Below are positions 12,439 to 22,455 of a stretch of 64,000 nt of DNA, piece by piece; within the stretch, counting starts at the first letter, position 1; every line of letters begins with the position of its first letter. The position numbers were made by a program, and so were the translations under genes. The stretch lies in assembly GCA_964058845.1 (NCBI GenBank), contig CAXKVR010000045.1, forward strand, positions 310,001-374,000. Reading direction: 5' to 3'. This stretch comes from Carex sylvatica (taxonomy: Eukaryota; Streptophyta; Magnoliopsida; Poales; Cyperaceae). The notes under the pieces were generated by a model. That model searched no databases. It was not told where the DNA came from and saw only the letters and a program-made list of their open reading frames with translations.

Positions 12439-12562
12439 AAGGTCTCTCTCTAGTGGCGGAGCCAAGTTTTTTTTATTAATAGTATACCATCGATTTTTAT
12501 TAATATGAAATCATTGAACAAAAAATTTGTACAAAACAGGCAAACAGCTGATATTAGTACTT

Positions 12563-12977
12563 GGAGTAGAACTAGAGTGTTCTTAAGCTCACCAAACACT
12601 TTGGTAAGCTTAACTCCAAAATCCATCAAATTGGTTTCAAATAACGAATCTGAACCGTTGAAATCCGCCTACCTTACGAGTGATGCATCTACATGTGAAA
12701 ATTTTAAACATTCGAATTAATTTAATATAAAGTCAAGCGGTCAAAAAACGTTTAAAAAATTAATGCACTAATATTAATTTATTAACCTTCTAATTTTGAC
12801 CAATTGACTTTATACTAAATTAATTTGAATGTTTAAAATTTTCACATGTAAATGCATCACTCGTAAAGTAGGCGGGTTCCAACGGTTCGGATTCGTCATT
12901 TAAAACTGATTTAATGAATTTTGTTGTTAAGCTCACCAAACACTTTGGTGAGCTTAAAAACACCCTAGTTCTACTCC
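12563..12977. mobile_element. Foldback MITE with long imperfect inverted repeats
   Basis: The left arm begins 'ggagtagaactagagtgttc' and the right arm is its inverse, ending 'gggtgttt'-complement then 'agttctactcc'. The arms pair over roughly 150-170 bases with a short central AT-rich loop near 12750-12780, so the element is almost wholly a hairpin. Each arm also holds a small palindrome, 'aagctcaccaaacactttgg'. The element at about 18990-19300 has a related interior. No clear target duplication was found. Confidence 0.7.
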
Positions 12978-13860
12978 ATTACCTGAAGGTGTCATACAAA
13001 ATATAAAACTAAAACTTACATCTAAAATAAAGAGTCAGCAATAGCTAAACAGGAAACTTAATATGACATCTAAACGCAAAAGCTGAAAAGAAACTAACAT
13101 AACCCTGAACAATTCAAAAACAATTACATATTCATATATGACCCTCAAATTTGAAAAACAATCGACTCACATATATAGGTTTTGATTTGAATTATTTAAA
13201 TTTTGTATAATCCAGAGTGAGCCACAATTTTTAGAAAAATTGACCGAGTCTCGAAAAATTTGACTGATTTTTTCATTTTCAGTAATAGAACAGAAGGTGG
13301 AGGGGACACAAGATCTAACAGCAAGATTACAATGAAATTGTTATTTTTTTTCTTAGAGAAATAGACTGAACTTTAATATAAGACATTAAATTATTTAAAG
13401 GGATTCAACTATTCAAAAATAACCTGAATTTCAAATAAATATAAACTTGAAATTCAATATACTCATATAGAGTTTATAAATAGGATTTATATAAGAGGCC
13501 TCTTTATATAATACATATATTATACTCAAATAAAAGGCTTATTGTATATTTTATTGTACATCTAGTAAATTATATTTCAAAAACTTAAAATTCATTATTA
13601 TTGTTGTATTGCCAACTAAATTCAAAGTCGTATAAAATTTTATGAGAATTTTGACAAATAATTTCAAATATGCTCAGTATCTCAAATTGTGTAAATTCTT
13701 ACACAAATAATTCCACCCTAATTTAATTTTTTTTTTTTATCAAAAAAAATTATTTTTATTTTTGCTTAATTTAGAGTCTGAGCCTTTTTCGTACCAAAGG
13801 AAGCAATTTGTCAGACCGAGCACGTGTCTCTCTTGGGCCCTGTCAGTGCGGTTCCACACT
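12978..13860. other. AT-rich intergenic, no gene seen
   Basis: No coding potential, RNA gene or bounded element was recognised. Confidence 0.5.
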
Positions 13861-14052
13861 AATAAAAAGGGAAATAAATCTGCTGTGATTCCAAATTTTC
13901 TGCAATCCCTCCCTCCATTTGTTTAGAGATTTGTACATAAAAGATAACTCTTTCTTGAGATTTGTGCATTTTAAAATGTGAAGGGAGAGATTTGGAATCG
14001 CAGGAATTGCAGGAGAATTTGGAATCGCAGCAGATTTATTTCCAATAAAAAT
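13861..14052. mobile_element. Mutator-type MITE, 'AAATCTGCTG' family, copy 1
   Basis: The element is 13870-14043 (174 bp), starting 'ggaaataaatctgctg' and ending in its exact inverse. The flanks AATAAAAAG (13861-13869) and AATAAAAAT (14044-14052) are a 9-bp duplication with one mismatch. The inner arms also pair ('tgattccaaattttctgcaa' against 'ttgcaggagaatttggaatc'). Copies 2 and 3 are at 23635-23823 and 27091-27290. Confidence 0.8.
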
Positions 14053-14277
14053 AAGAAAGGAGTCGGAGTAGGTCCGATGCCCATCGGACCTACTTTGGTT
14101 CGATGGGTGTTGTGACCATCCAATTGTATCAGGATTTGTGCACTACGTATTAAAATACGTGCTAGTTTTATCAATTTACGTGCGCACAAATCTTGATGTG
14201 ATCGTACGGTTATAGAGTCCATTGAACTTAAAAGTAGGTCCAATGGGCATCGGACCTACTCCTATCTCAATAAGAAA
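14050..14277. mobile_element. Mutator-type MITE with palindromic ends, copy 1
   Basis: The element is about 14059-14268 (210 bp), between direct 9-bp repeats AATAAGAAA at 14050-14058 and 14269-14277. Each end contains a self-complementary block: 'gtaggtccgatgcccatcgg' continuing to 'acctac' at the left and 'gtaggtccaatgggcatcgg' continuing to 'acctac' at the right. The two ends are also inverse to each other. There is no coding sequence. Copy 2 is at 37090-37300. This copy sits within 16 bases of the right end of the neighbouring MITE. Confidence 0.85.
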
Positions 14278-15404
14278 AGCAGGAGCACTTAAAAAAAAAA
14301 CAAATTAGAGTGTAGTCATAGGTAACTATTAAGCAATTGATGCCTACGAGGGTTTTTTTTTTTCCTGACGACACTACAAGCTATGGATAATTAACGTGTT
14401 ATTGGTGTAAGGCTAGATTGAATAATTTTTACTTTAAATTAACTTTAATATTATTTATAAATCTTACTTATTTGAATCAGATTCTTTGATAATTTTGTCG
14501 GATATAGATACTCATGACAGAAACAGCCAACCAGGTTCCAACGTGAATCCTGATCTTAGTTTAGAAGGATCAGATCTTTCTGATTACTCATATAACTGTG
14601 CAGATATTGATGCTTTATTTAGATGTTACATAAGAGATTGTATTTTTCTTCTTTTTGTAAGAACATATGATTTCTTAATGAAACAAGTGGTAAGTCCACT
14701 ATTATAAAAAAAAAAAAAGGGTTCGTATATTTTTCTCAAATGACATTAAAATTGAAAATATAATAATTTGATTGTCGGATTTAATTTAATGTATTTGATT
14801 TCAATAATTGATTCGGATTGTGTATCAACTATCTCACTGTACAGCTAAAGAAAATACTAGTTCATACTCAGAAACGAAACTATAAATTTTTTAAATAAAA
14901 ATCATACATCATAAAGAAATACTTATATAAATATAATGACCACATTAAAATTATCTAATTATAACTATGAGAGATAATAACAAAATAATTAATATTTTTA
15001 TACAATTCAAATATAACATTAAAAAAAATCTATACAACTAAATAAAAAAATTATTAATCTTGTTTATCTTTACTCGATCCGTGCGTAACGGCGTAAGTCG
15101 GCATTCACCGACTTACTGCCACAATACCTCTAAAAGATCAAAGCAACAAAATAAAAAGAACAAAAAAACAAAAAGAAAGAAAGGCCAGAATTTGGATTTG
15201 CCTTTCCAACTATTGAAATGAAGATTTTGCAAATCACTGACAGACCGGGTCCATGGTTCTTTTGTTACTATTTGATTCGATGCACATTGCTGCTGTTGGT
15301 TCTTTTTGGACCCACATGTCAGCAACTTACGATGACTCTATTCCAAAGAAACGTCAAACAAAGAATCTGGATAATAACAAGAACAACAGGAAGGTTTATC
15401 CGGG
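14278..15404. other. Intergenic, no gene seen
   Basis: Short open frames around 14486-14707 and 15113-15448 show no domain or motif I recognise and no splice partners. A short A-run is at 14706-14718. Confidence 0.45.
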
Positions 15405-15615
15405 GCCAATTCGTATCCTCTGCATTAACTCAAAAAGGAATCTTTTGAGTTAATACATCTGAACCGTTTGATAAGATTAGATTCGTGCGAGTCAGATCTG
15501 CACAAATATTAAAGTCCCCCTATGTTATAGGCAGAGGCCGGATGGGCTCCGATTTCAATCAGACGGTCCATATCCATTAAATGAAAAGATTCTCTTTTGA
15601 GTTAATGCAGACGAT
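15405..15615. mobile_element. Foldback MITE-like element
   Basis: The left arm holds 'gtatcctctgcattaactca' and the right arm holds the inverse of 'gcatcgtctgcattaactca'. Inner words 'ctgaaccgtttgat' and 'atcagacggtccat' also pair. It resembles the bounded element at 23171-23368. No target duplication could be fixed, so the ends are approximate. Confidence 0.5.
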
Positions 15616-16139
15616 GCGGACTCGTCGGTGGCTCGGTGCAGATCACGCTGTCACAGTGTCACGTGGCCGTAGCTTGATAGGCTGATAGCTGTCTTGATTG
15701 TATTCATGATTTAGTAATTTTTGTCAGGATTTTCTGGGGCTTTAAAGCCTTTTATTACTTTGTGCCAGCTTCATAGTCCAGGCCATATTTCATAAGTGAT
15801 TGTCAAGATCACCAATTGTTCATAAATCCAAATCCATAACATAGTGATAAATTAATTATTCGAGGTCGGTGAAGTGAGGTCAAAATTTCATAATTCGGAA
15901 AAAATTTGAATATAATTTGCGAATCATTCAGAATTATTTGGACTGCGTGTCTCACTCCCACAGAGCCAAAAAAAAAGTTCGAGAATAGTTCGTAAAATTC
16001 ACAAATAATTCGGTCAACCGAATAATTCGTTGTTCGATTCGTCATTACCATAAAAGCATTTAAAATTCACAAATTTAACACGAATCTTGTGACTAACTCC
16101 ATAATATAAAATTATAAAGAGTTGGACAATTGTGTTTTG

Positions 16140-16370
16140 GGAAACAAAACCAAAAAGAAACAAAAAGAGTACTTGGAGATCAAATTTTATATTTTTTGAA
16201 AATATTTTACTATTTTTATAGGTAGAGAATCATTGTTTTTTAGAAAATTATGGATCATAAAAAATAGTGATTTTTTAAGAAAAGAAGCATTTAAAAAAAA
16301 ATATGAAATGTTGTCTGAAAATATATTTTAATATTGAAATCATACTGAATGATTAGAAATTCAATACAGA
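16140..16370. repeat. Degenerate copy of the 16430 foldback family
   Basis: Contains 'ggagatcaaattttatattt' and the near-inverse 'gaaatgttgtctgaaaatat', matching the inner arms of the element at 16430-16845. Limits are approximate. Confidence 0.4.
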
Positions 16371-16429
16371 TTGTTTGCATTTTAAAGTTGCAAAATATTG
16401 ACAGAAATTAAAATAATATTTTAATGAGA

Positions 16430-16845
16430 AGGGATCAAATTACACCATTTTATGGTGACACATCTTGACACCATATTTTTATAAGTCATTTTTATAATTT
16501 TAAAATCCAAACAGACGATCCGAACCGTTCAACATGATCTTCATATTAAAATGTGCTAGGAGACCAAATTTTATATTTTTTGAAAATTTTGTAGTATTTA
16601 TTAAGATGTGTACAAAATTGTTATTTTCAAGCAATTTTGGACCAATGAAAAACAGTAATTTAAAAAAAAAATAGTAATGAATTTTCAAAAAATGTAAAAT
16701 TTGGTCTCCAAGCACATTTTAATATGGACATCACGTTGAACGGTTTGAATCGACTATTTGAATTTTGAAATCATAAAAATAACTTATAAAAATATAGTAT
16801 CAAAATATGTCACTATAAAATGATGTAATTTGATCCTTTTTCTAT
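16430..16845. mobile_element. Foldback MITE, about 415 bp
   Basis: The left arm begins 'gggatcaaattacaccattt' and the right arm ends in its inverse ('aaatgatgtaatttgatcc'). The arms stay complementary, with scattered mismatches, over more than 150 bases up to a loop near 16600-16660. The inner word 'gagaccaaattttatatttt' recurs in diverged form at about 16170, 38590 and 43300. No target duplication was identified and no protein is encoded. Confidence 0.7.
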
Positions 16846-18104
16846 TTTAATTCTCAAAGCAACGTAATCCAACTCAATTGTAAATAATCACTTGATTCGT
16901 CTTCGAGAAACGGAGCAGCCGCAGAAAACCAGAAATTTTTCCAAGGAGATATGAGGGACCCACAGACAGGGGGTGGTCCAATTAACAAATTTTCACACAA
17001 TATACCTAAATAGTCTGTTACTCCTCCAATAATGTGCTTTCGGATTCACTGTGGTTGTCGCCAAATAACTTCCATATTAAAACTCTCAACTAATTATCTT
17101 TCAACATGTCACACGTAAACCTATACAATTAATAATTCAGCAGTTCGCAACCGGGTGCTATATGTTCTTGTTTTGCAATTTTTTATCCAATGGTGGTTAA
17201 AAATCATAATTTTGAAGTTGTCAATCATCCATCTCTATAGCATCCACTTTAAAAATCTATGCATAATGTCATTTGGTGGAAATTCTACAAGGTGCATCAC
17301 CAAAACAAATCTTGCAAGGCAAATGTGAATATGTATGTGATCGATCGTATCTTTCTTCGAATGATTACATTATCTGATTTAAATTATTCGATATATTTGC
17401 TGATATGCTCCCTCCACCTGCCGTGTCATAAACCACTCTTTACAAGTTACAACACGTTATTTTAAAGGGGGTTGTTAATTTATTAAATTATTCTCTTTGG
17501 AATAACCAGTTGACTGTAGTGTAACCTAATCATTGGTATATGAGAGGAATTCGCATTTTTTTTATTGCCACGTCTTCATGTTGTATAATCTCAGATCAAA
17601 CTGTACACCATCAGAAAATACATGAAGGAATTAACTAAAATAGATAGCCAATCAACGTACCAGTAGATTTCATATACTGGTTGAGTTGAGCAATTAAACT
17701 GAAATTTAAAATAAAATGTTTTTTTGATACACATGTAAGATTCAAACATTTGTACTTTGTTAATTGAAATTAAAAGCTTGCAATAATATATTGATGAGGA
17801 CAACTCAGAACGTTAATTTTCTAAGTTGTGAATTGGTGCCTATGAAATGGAGTCGAAATAAAATATTATTTTACGTGCATTTACAAAATTAATATATCAC
17901 ATCAAAGAGTTATATTTGTTCTTCACGTTTTAGAAAATTAATACTAAAAATTTAAAACTAAAGATGTTTTGGAGGAATAAAAAACTAAAGATATCTAAAT
18001 CTCTGTTCGGCACAAAAATATGAGCTCCTATAAAATGCATAACTATTTATATTTTGGATTGCTGATCACTTGGGCTAGTATATATTGTTTAATTTTGGCT
18101 ATGA
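16846..18104. other. AT-rich intergenic, no gene seen
   Basis: No gene, RNA gene or bounded element was recognised; the frames at 17259-17465 and 17591-17803 have no recognisable content. Confidence 0.5.
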
Positions 18105-18643
18105 CACTCTGGTAGGGCTGGCAATGAGCCGGTTCGGTCCGAGCTAGATCAAGCTCATGGCTCGTTCGTTTTAGCAATGAGCGAGTCATGAGCGAGCTAA
18201 TATTTGGATTCAAGCTGAACAAGTGGCTCATGGCTCGCTTGTTTTGCTAACGAGCGAGCCGAGCTAACTCATGAAAGCTCGTGGACCAAAATCTCAAATA
18301 TTTTAGATAATATATTATAAAGTCAACTGTCATAAGTTTGTAACTAAATTCATACATATTAAATTACTAAATTCTCAAATTCATACAAACACAGTTCACA
18401 AAAAAAATTCATGTATACTAAATTCACACAAATTTATACTAATGCATAAATTCATACTTGGACTGAACTGGCTCGCGAGCGAGCTACGCTCCAGCTCAAA
18501 CTCATTAATTTTGAGTCGAGCTAGTGATGAGCTGGCTCGTTAATAGCTCGGTCCACTAAAGAACGAGTTGTTAGCGAACGAACCAGATGCGAGTCACGAT
18601 CGATCCACAAGCTACGAGCTTTTTTGCCACCCCTACACTCTGG
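18105..18643. mobile_element. hAT-like non-autonomous element A
   Basis: The element is 18113-18635 (523 bp). It begins 'tagggctggcaatgagc' and ends in the inverse of 'taggggtggcaaaaaagctc', and is flanked by a perfect 8-bp duplication CACTCTGG at 18105-18112 and 18636-18643. The subterminal regions are packed with short 'gagc', 'gctcg' and 'gcgagc' words on both sides, the kind of repeated site hAT transposases bind. The middle is AT-rich and has no transposase frame. Confidence 0.82.
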
Positions 18644-18989
18644 TCATAAAAACCACATTGCTTTGGACATGATGTACAATAGACCGGATTATATTTCTGT
18701 AATTTAATATTCAGCATAATATTAATAATAATGATGCAGCTAAAAGATTGGGAAATACCCCAAAAAAAAAAAAGACAATGACGCATTAAAACATGAACAT
18801 ATAATATCTCTACATAAAAGATATAACAAATAATTTCATAGCGATAATGAAAATCCAAATTTTCTCGGATCTCTTCATCGTCCAAACAGAAAAAATCTTA
18901 CTGAAAATTAAAAATGATATTTGCCCAATGAGAGTCCGGCTATGATATCACTGTCATTAATTTCAACTAAAATGACATCAACTTCAAAA

Positions 18990-19300
18990 CATACTGGATA
19001 GGCTTCAAACGATAAATTCAAACTGTTCAAACCAGTCTACTTGATGAGTAGTGTGTTTACATACAAAATTTATAATCTTTTAAATTTATTTAATATCAAG
19101 TTAAGCTGTTAAATGTGGATCTTTTTTAAATTAATTTTAATGCATTCATATTTCATCAGTTTTTGATCGCTTGACTTGATACAAAAATAATTCGAAAATT
19201 TATAGATTTTGCATATAAACGTATCACTGATGAAGTAAGTTGATTTAAACAGTTCGAATTTATCGTTTAAAGTCTATCTTATAAGTTTTGAAAATCTTCA
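18990..19300. mobile_element. Foldback MITE related to the 12563 element
   Basis: The left arm 'aaacgataaattcaaactgt' pairs with the right arm 'acagttcgaatttatcgttt'. Further in, 'atatcaagttaagc' pairs with 'gcttgacttgatac'. The order of words (cggttcgaat / catcactgatgaag / gtcaag) matches the interior of 12563-12977. Ends are approximate. Confidence 0.6.
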
Positions 19301-19516
19301 TGTCATATTACCTAGACTCTTGCCTATTATACAGCATACAAATCGTATGTAGTGTTGTTTTGATTCTATATTCTATGCGCTATACGAAGTCAAAACTGCT
19401 ATGTTAAATTATTTTCGCCTTTGTTGTATTGTATGGAACACCTGAACATATAAATTTTAAACATCAAACATTAAGTTGCGAATATATTAAAAACAATTTT
19501 TATATGCGCGGTAACG

Positions 19517-19533
19517 GCTGGAATAGCTCAGTT

Positions 19534-19566
<33 letters not shown>

Positions 19567-19590
19567 GAGGTTCAAGCCCTCCTTCTAGCG
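19517..19590 (+). tRNA. tRNA-Asn (anticodon GTT)
   Basis: A 74-base cloverleaf: acceptor stem GCTGGAA/TTCTAGC with one G-T pair, D arm, anticodon stem TGTGG/CCACA around the loop CTGTTAA (anticodon GTT at 19551-19553), T arm GGAGG/CCTCC with loop TTCAAGC, discriminator G. Internal promoter A box TAGCTCAGTTGG (19524-19535) and B box GGTTCAAGCC (19569-19578) are intact. No CCA is encoded and there is no intron, as expected for this plant nuclear tRNA. Looks functional. Confidence 0.96.
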
Positions 19591-19592
19591 AA

Positions 19593-19599
19593 TTTTTTT
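19593..19599 (+). terminator. Pol III terminator of tRNA-Asn
   Basis: Seven T residues start two bases after the tRNA 3' end, the usual RNA polymerase III stop signal. Confidence 0.9.
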
Positions 19600-19711
19600 C
19601 ATAAAAAAAATTAAACATAACTTTTCCTCTAATCAACTTTTGAGTCCAGATGAAATCCGAAATCAATATTAAATTTGATTAGATGTGAGGTTTAATCAAA
19701 ATAGCTCTTCT

Positions 19712-21096
19712 ATTATTTAACGAACAAGGTATGCTGGAAGGTAGGTAGTGGTGAGTCGATACTTCTCTTTTCTCAGCCATGGTTTCCTAGATGGCAAAAC
19801 TTCAGAGCAGAAACAGCAAGGCAGAGAAAAGAAAGGGTGTCATCTCTGATCGACCAATCTACAAATACCTGGGACTTCAATGCATTACAAAGGCACATGG
19901 GGTTCTCTCTAGCTCTGAATCGGGCAGCTGATGAATCCTTTAGACCAACACCAAATGGTGCCCCTGACACTTTTTTCTTCTGTTTTGCGAAATCAGGGAA
20001 GTTCACAGTTCGAAAAGCCTATCAGCTAATTAAAGGTAACCTGGGGGACTCATCTGAAAAACAGTTCTGGAATTGGCTTTGGGGGAAAGTAAAGCTAATA
20101 CCGAAACTAAAGCTGTTCATTTGGAGAGCAATCCATGCAGCTCTACCGGTCAGAGCTGTTATTTCAATAAGAATTAGACACTTATCTCCCTTGTGCCCAC
20201 TGTGCAACACTCTTCCAGAAACAGTTACTCATGCATTGTTTCACAGTCATTTCGCTCGAGCAGTTTGGATGGCCTCCGGTTTGGGCATCAGATCTGACGG
20301 GTTAACGAGTACTTTTGGCGAAATCCTAAAAACAATGTCTCTGGCTCTCTCTGACCAGGACATCTGCTCCTTTGTAAGCACGGCTTGGTCCATTTGGAGG
20401 TCAAGAAATGAGACTGTCTTTAAGGGAAAGTGTCAAACTTTGGGGGCATGTAAAAATTTCTACAGAGCGACTATGGGGTCTTGTCAGAATAGAATGATGA
20501 TCTCCACCTTGCCAACACCTCAATACAACAGTAGCTCTGGGAGATTACAATAGCCTACAGGTATATCACGAAATCCGATCCCAATTCTAAAGTTTCAATG
20601 TTATGTGGATGGGTCCTGGGATGAAACGGGGAAAGCGGGTATTGGTGTGTGCCTCATGCAAGAAGGCTGCATTGTTCTTTGGCTATCAAAATGCACAAAG
20701 GCATAAACAGTGGCACAGTCGAAGGCGCAGGCGGTACTGGAAGGTATCAGAGTACTGATGACTAGTGCGAATGGGGAAGGCATTATCCACTCTGACTCTC
20801 TGGAAACGGTACATGCCTTGACATCAAAACAGCCTCAAATTCATGATTGGAGGTCCTCCTCAGAAATTTGGCAAGCATGGACTCAGTTATTGAATCAGCA
20901 GCATAGAATTATCTTGACTAACAGTGATAGAACTATGGATAGGATGCAGATAGCGCCTAGGCTAGCAAATCAGGGTAGATTATATCAGTGGGATAGGACC
21001 GGTACAAAGGAACCGGTATTTTGTATCGAGGAATTGTAACAGGCCTACGGGCCATGTAAGAATAAAAAATAAAATAAAAAATTATTTAACGAACAA
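19712..21096 (+). mobile_element. 5'-truncated LINE insertion with target duplication
   Basis: The insert, 19728-21080, is bracketed by a perfect 16-bp direct repeat 'attatttaacgaacaa' (19712-19727 and 21081-21096) and ends in an A-rich tail (about 21060-21080) at its 3' side. This is the structure left by target-primed reverse transcription of a truncated L1-type element. It contains only the C-terminal end of ORF2 (see the pseudogene entry) and a short 3' tail. The insertion lies about 120 bases downstream of tRNA-Asn in the same orientation. Confidence 0.93.
19729..21039 (+). pseudogene. LINE ORF2 C-terminal remnant (zf-RVT and RNase H)
   Basis: One continuous reading frame runs through the insert, broken by two in-frame stops, TAG at 20551-20553 and TAA at 20704-20706, with no frameshift. 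The order is: the linker typical of plant LINEs (WKVGSGESI...PWFPRW), then a zf-RVT domain (FTVRKAYQLIKG, WNWLWGKVKLIPKLKLFIWR, CPLCNTLPETVTHALFHSHFAR with its Cys/His set), then an RNase H-like domain (YVDGSWDETGKAGIG, SKAQAVLEGI, HSDSLETVHAL). The endonuclease and reverse transcriptase parts are absent through 5' truncation. The last RNase H Asp (usually in ...EAD.LA) appears replaced (APRLA). It cannot make a working protein. The few lesions suggest a fairly recent insertion. Confidence 0.9.
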
Positions 21097-21820
21097 ATCC
21101 GTCAAACCAAACCCATAAATTAAAAGCCCAAAATTATAACTGTAAGCGCTATATTCAACATTAGTTTTAAGTAAAACTGAATGCGAAATGGAATATGGGC
21201 CCAAATTTAAGCCCATATTTATGATCCAGCGAGAACTGAGCCCTTAACCCCCAGTTAGATTATAGGGATAAAATAATGACAAATATTCATTCATACAAAA
21301 CTAAAGTTGAAACCTCGTTCTGTTTCAGCACTTTTTGTAACATTATATTCCAGAATATTTGAAATATTTTTGTATGTCCTGTGACTCTTGTCTACTAAAA
21401 AAAGTACTGTTAGTTTAGCAAACATAATCTTTTACAGATATTTTACTTAAAAAGTAAAATAATGAAGCTTTAAACAGTCAAATTAAAAAAAAAAAAAAAA
21501 AATACTATCCTGCAGAGATGTTTTGTTTTACAAATTCCTATAGGAGAGTTATAAAAAAATAAAAAAATCCGAATATCTGATGGGCACGTGTCTTGTGCTG
21601 ATTGGTCAGCTTGACGGGAACACTTTTTCTCCCTTTACGTACCAGGTTCTAAAAAAGTTGGGTCGGAAATGATGTGAATTAAATGAGTTGTTGTTATCAG
21701 GCCCAGTGTACGCGGAGGCCCTCTTTCTTATCCATATACTTTTTAGGAAAATGGGCGAGCCTAAGCACCATCATATCACTGAATTTACCTTATATCTATC
21801 ATGACGCATGCTGCAATGAA
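21097..21820. other. Intergenic, no gene seen
   Basis: Holds an A-run at about 21485-21502 and otherwise unremarkable AT-rich sequence. Confidence 0.5.
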
Positions 21821-21829
21821 TTGCTATCA

Positions 21830-22200
21830 CCTAGTAACTCAAAATTTTGAGTTTGGATCCTGACTGTCAAATCTGTATTAGCACAAATATTAAATGAGCA
21901 TGTACATTCCACGTTAGTCAAATTGGTCCGGGTTTTGATCGGACGGTCTGAATTTAAACTCAAAAGTTGAGTTACTCTAAAGGATTCGGACTCAGCAATT
22001 CCGATTTAATTATGGAATCATGCTATTTCGAGAAATCGGATCGTCTCAAGTAAACTAGAGTTTTGAATTTAGATCTGGACGATTAATAAAGGGACTCCAT
22101 GAATTACAAGCCTGGGCCAAATTGGTTCGGATTTTGATCGAACGGTCCAATTCAAAACTCAAATTTTGAGTTACTTTAGAGAATGTGAACCTCATTTCCA
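21830..22200. repeat. Two tandem-lying degenerate MITE copies
   Basis: The phrase 'aaattggtccgggttttgat' at about 21921 returns as 'aaattggttcggattttgat' at about 22120, each followed by 'cgg/cgaacggtc', 'actcaaa.gttgagttact' and 'aa.ggat/gaatgtg'. A third diverged copy is in 862-1075. These are probably two insertions or a local duplication of one non-autonomous family. Confidence 0.5.
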
Positions 22201-22294
22201 ATAAAAATTGGATCACATTCGGTCCGTTGTCAAACCAAAGATGTTTCATCTGTATCAATATTCCACCAAACAACTTAAAATTAGTGAGAATCAA

Positions 22295-22455
22295 GTGTAT
22301 CTTAATACAAAAATTAGCTTTTGATCTAGTGACAAAGACACATGATCTCTATACGAGAAGTCATAGATTTAAAATCCGAATAGAAAAAATTCTTTGTTAT
22401 AATAACAAAGATATTAAATAGTTTGAACCTTTACTCAAAAAAGTGTATCTAATAC
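22295..22455 (+). mobile_element. tRNA-derived SINE, copy B
   Basis: The element is about 22309-22442. It has an A-box-like head 'ttttgatctagtgacaa', a B-box-like 'catagatttaaaatccg', the family 3' phrase 'atattaaatagttt' followed by 'cctttactc', and a short A tail. It is flanked by 'gtgtatcttaatac' (22295-22308) and 'gtgtatctaatac' (22443-22455), a target duplication with one indel. No protein is encoded. Confidence 0.8.

Noticed and set aside
13971..14243. A 90-codon minus-strand frame
   Set aside because: It spans two adjacent MITEs and their target duplications, so it cannot be a conserved gene.
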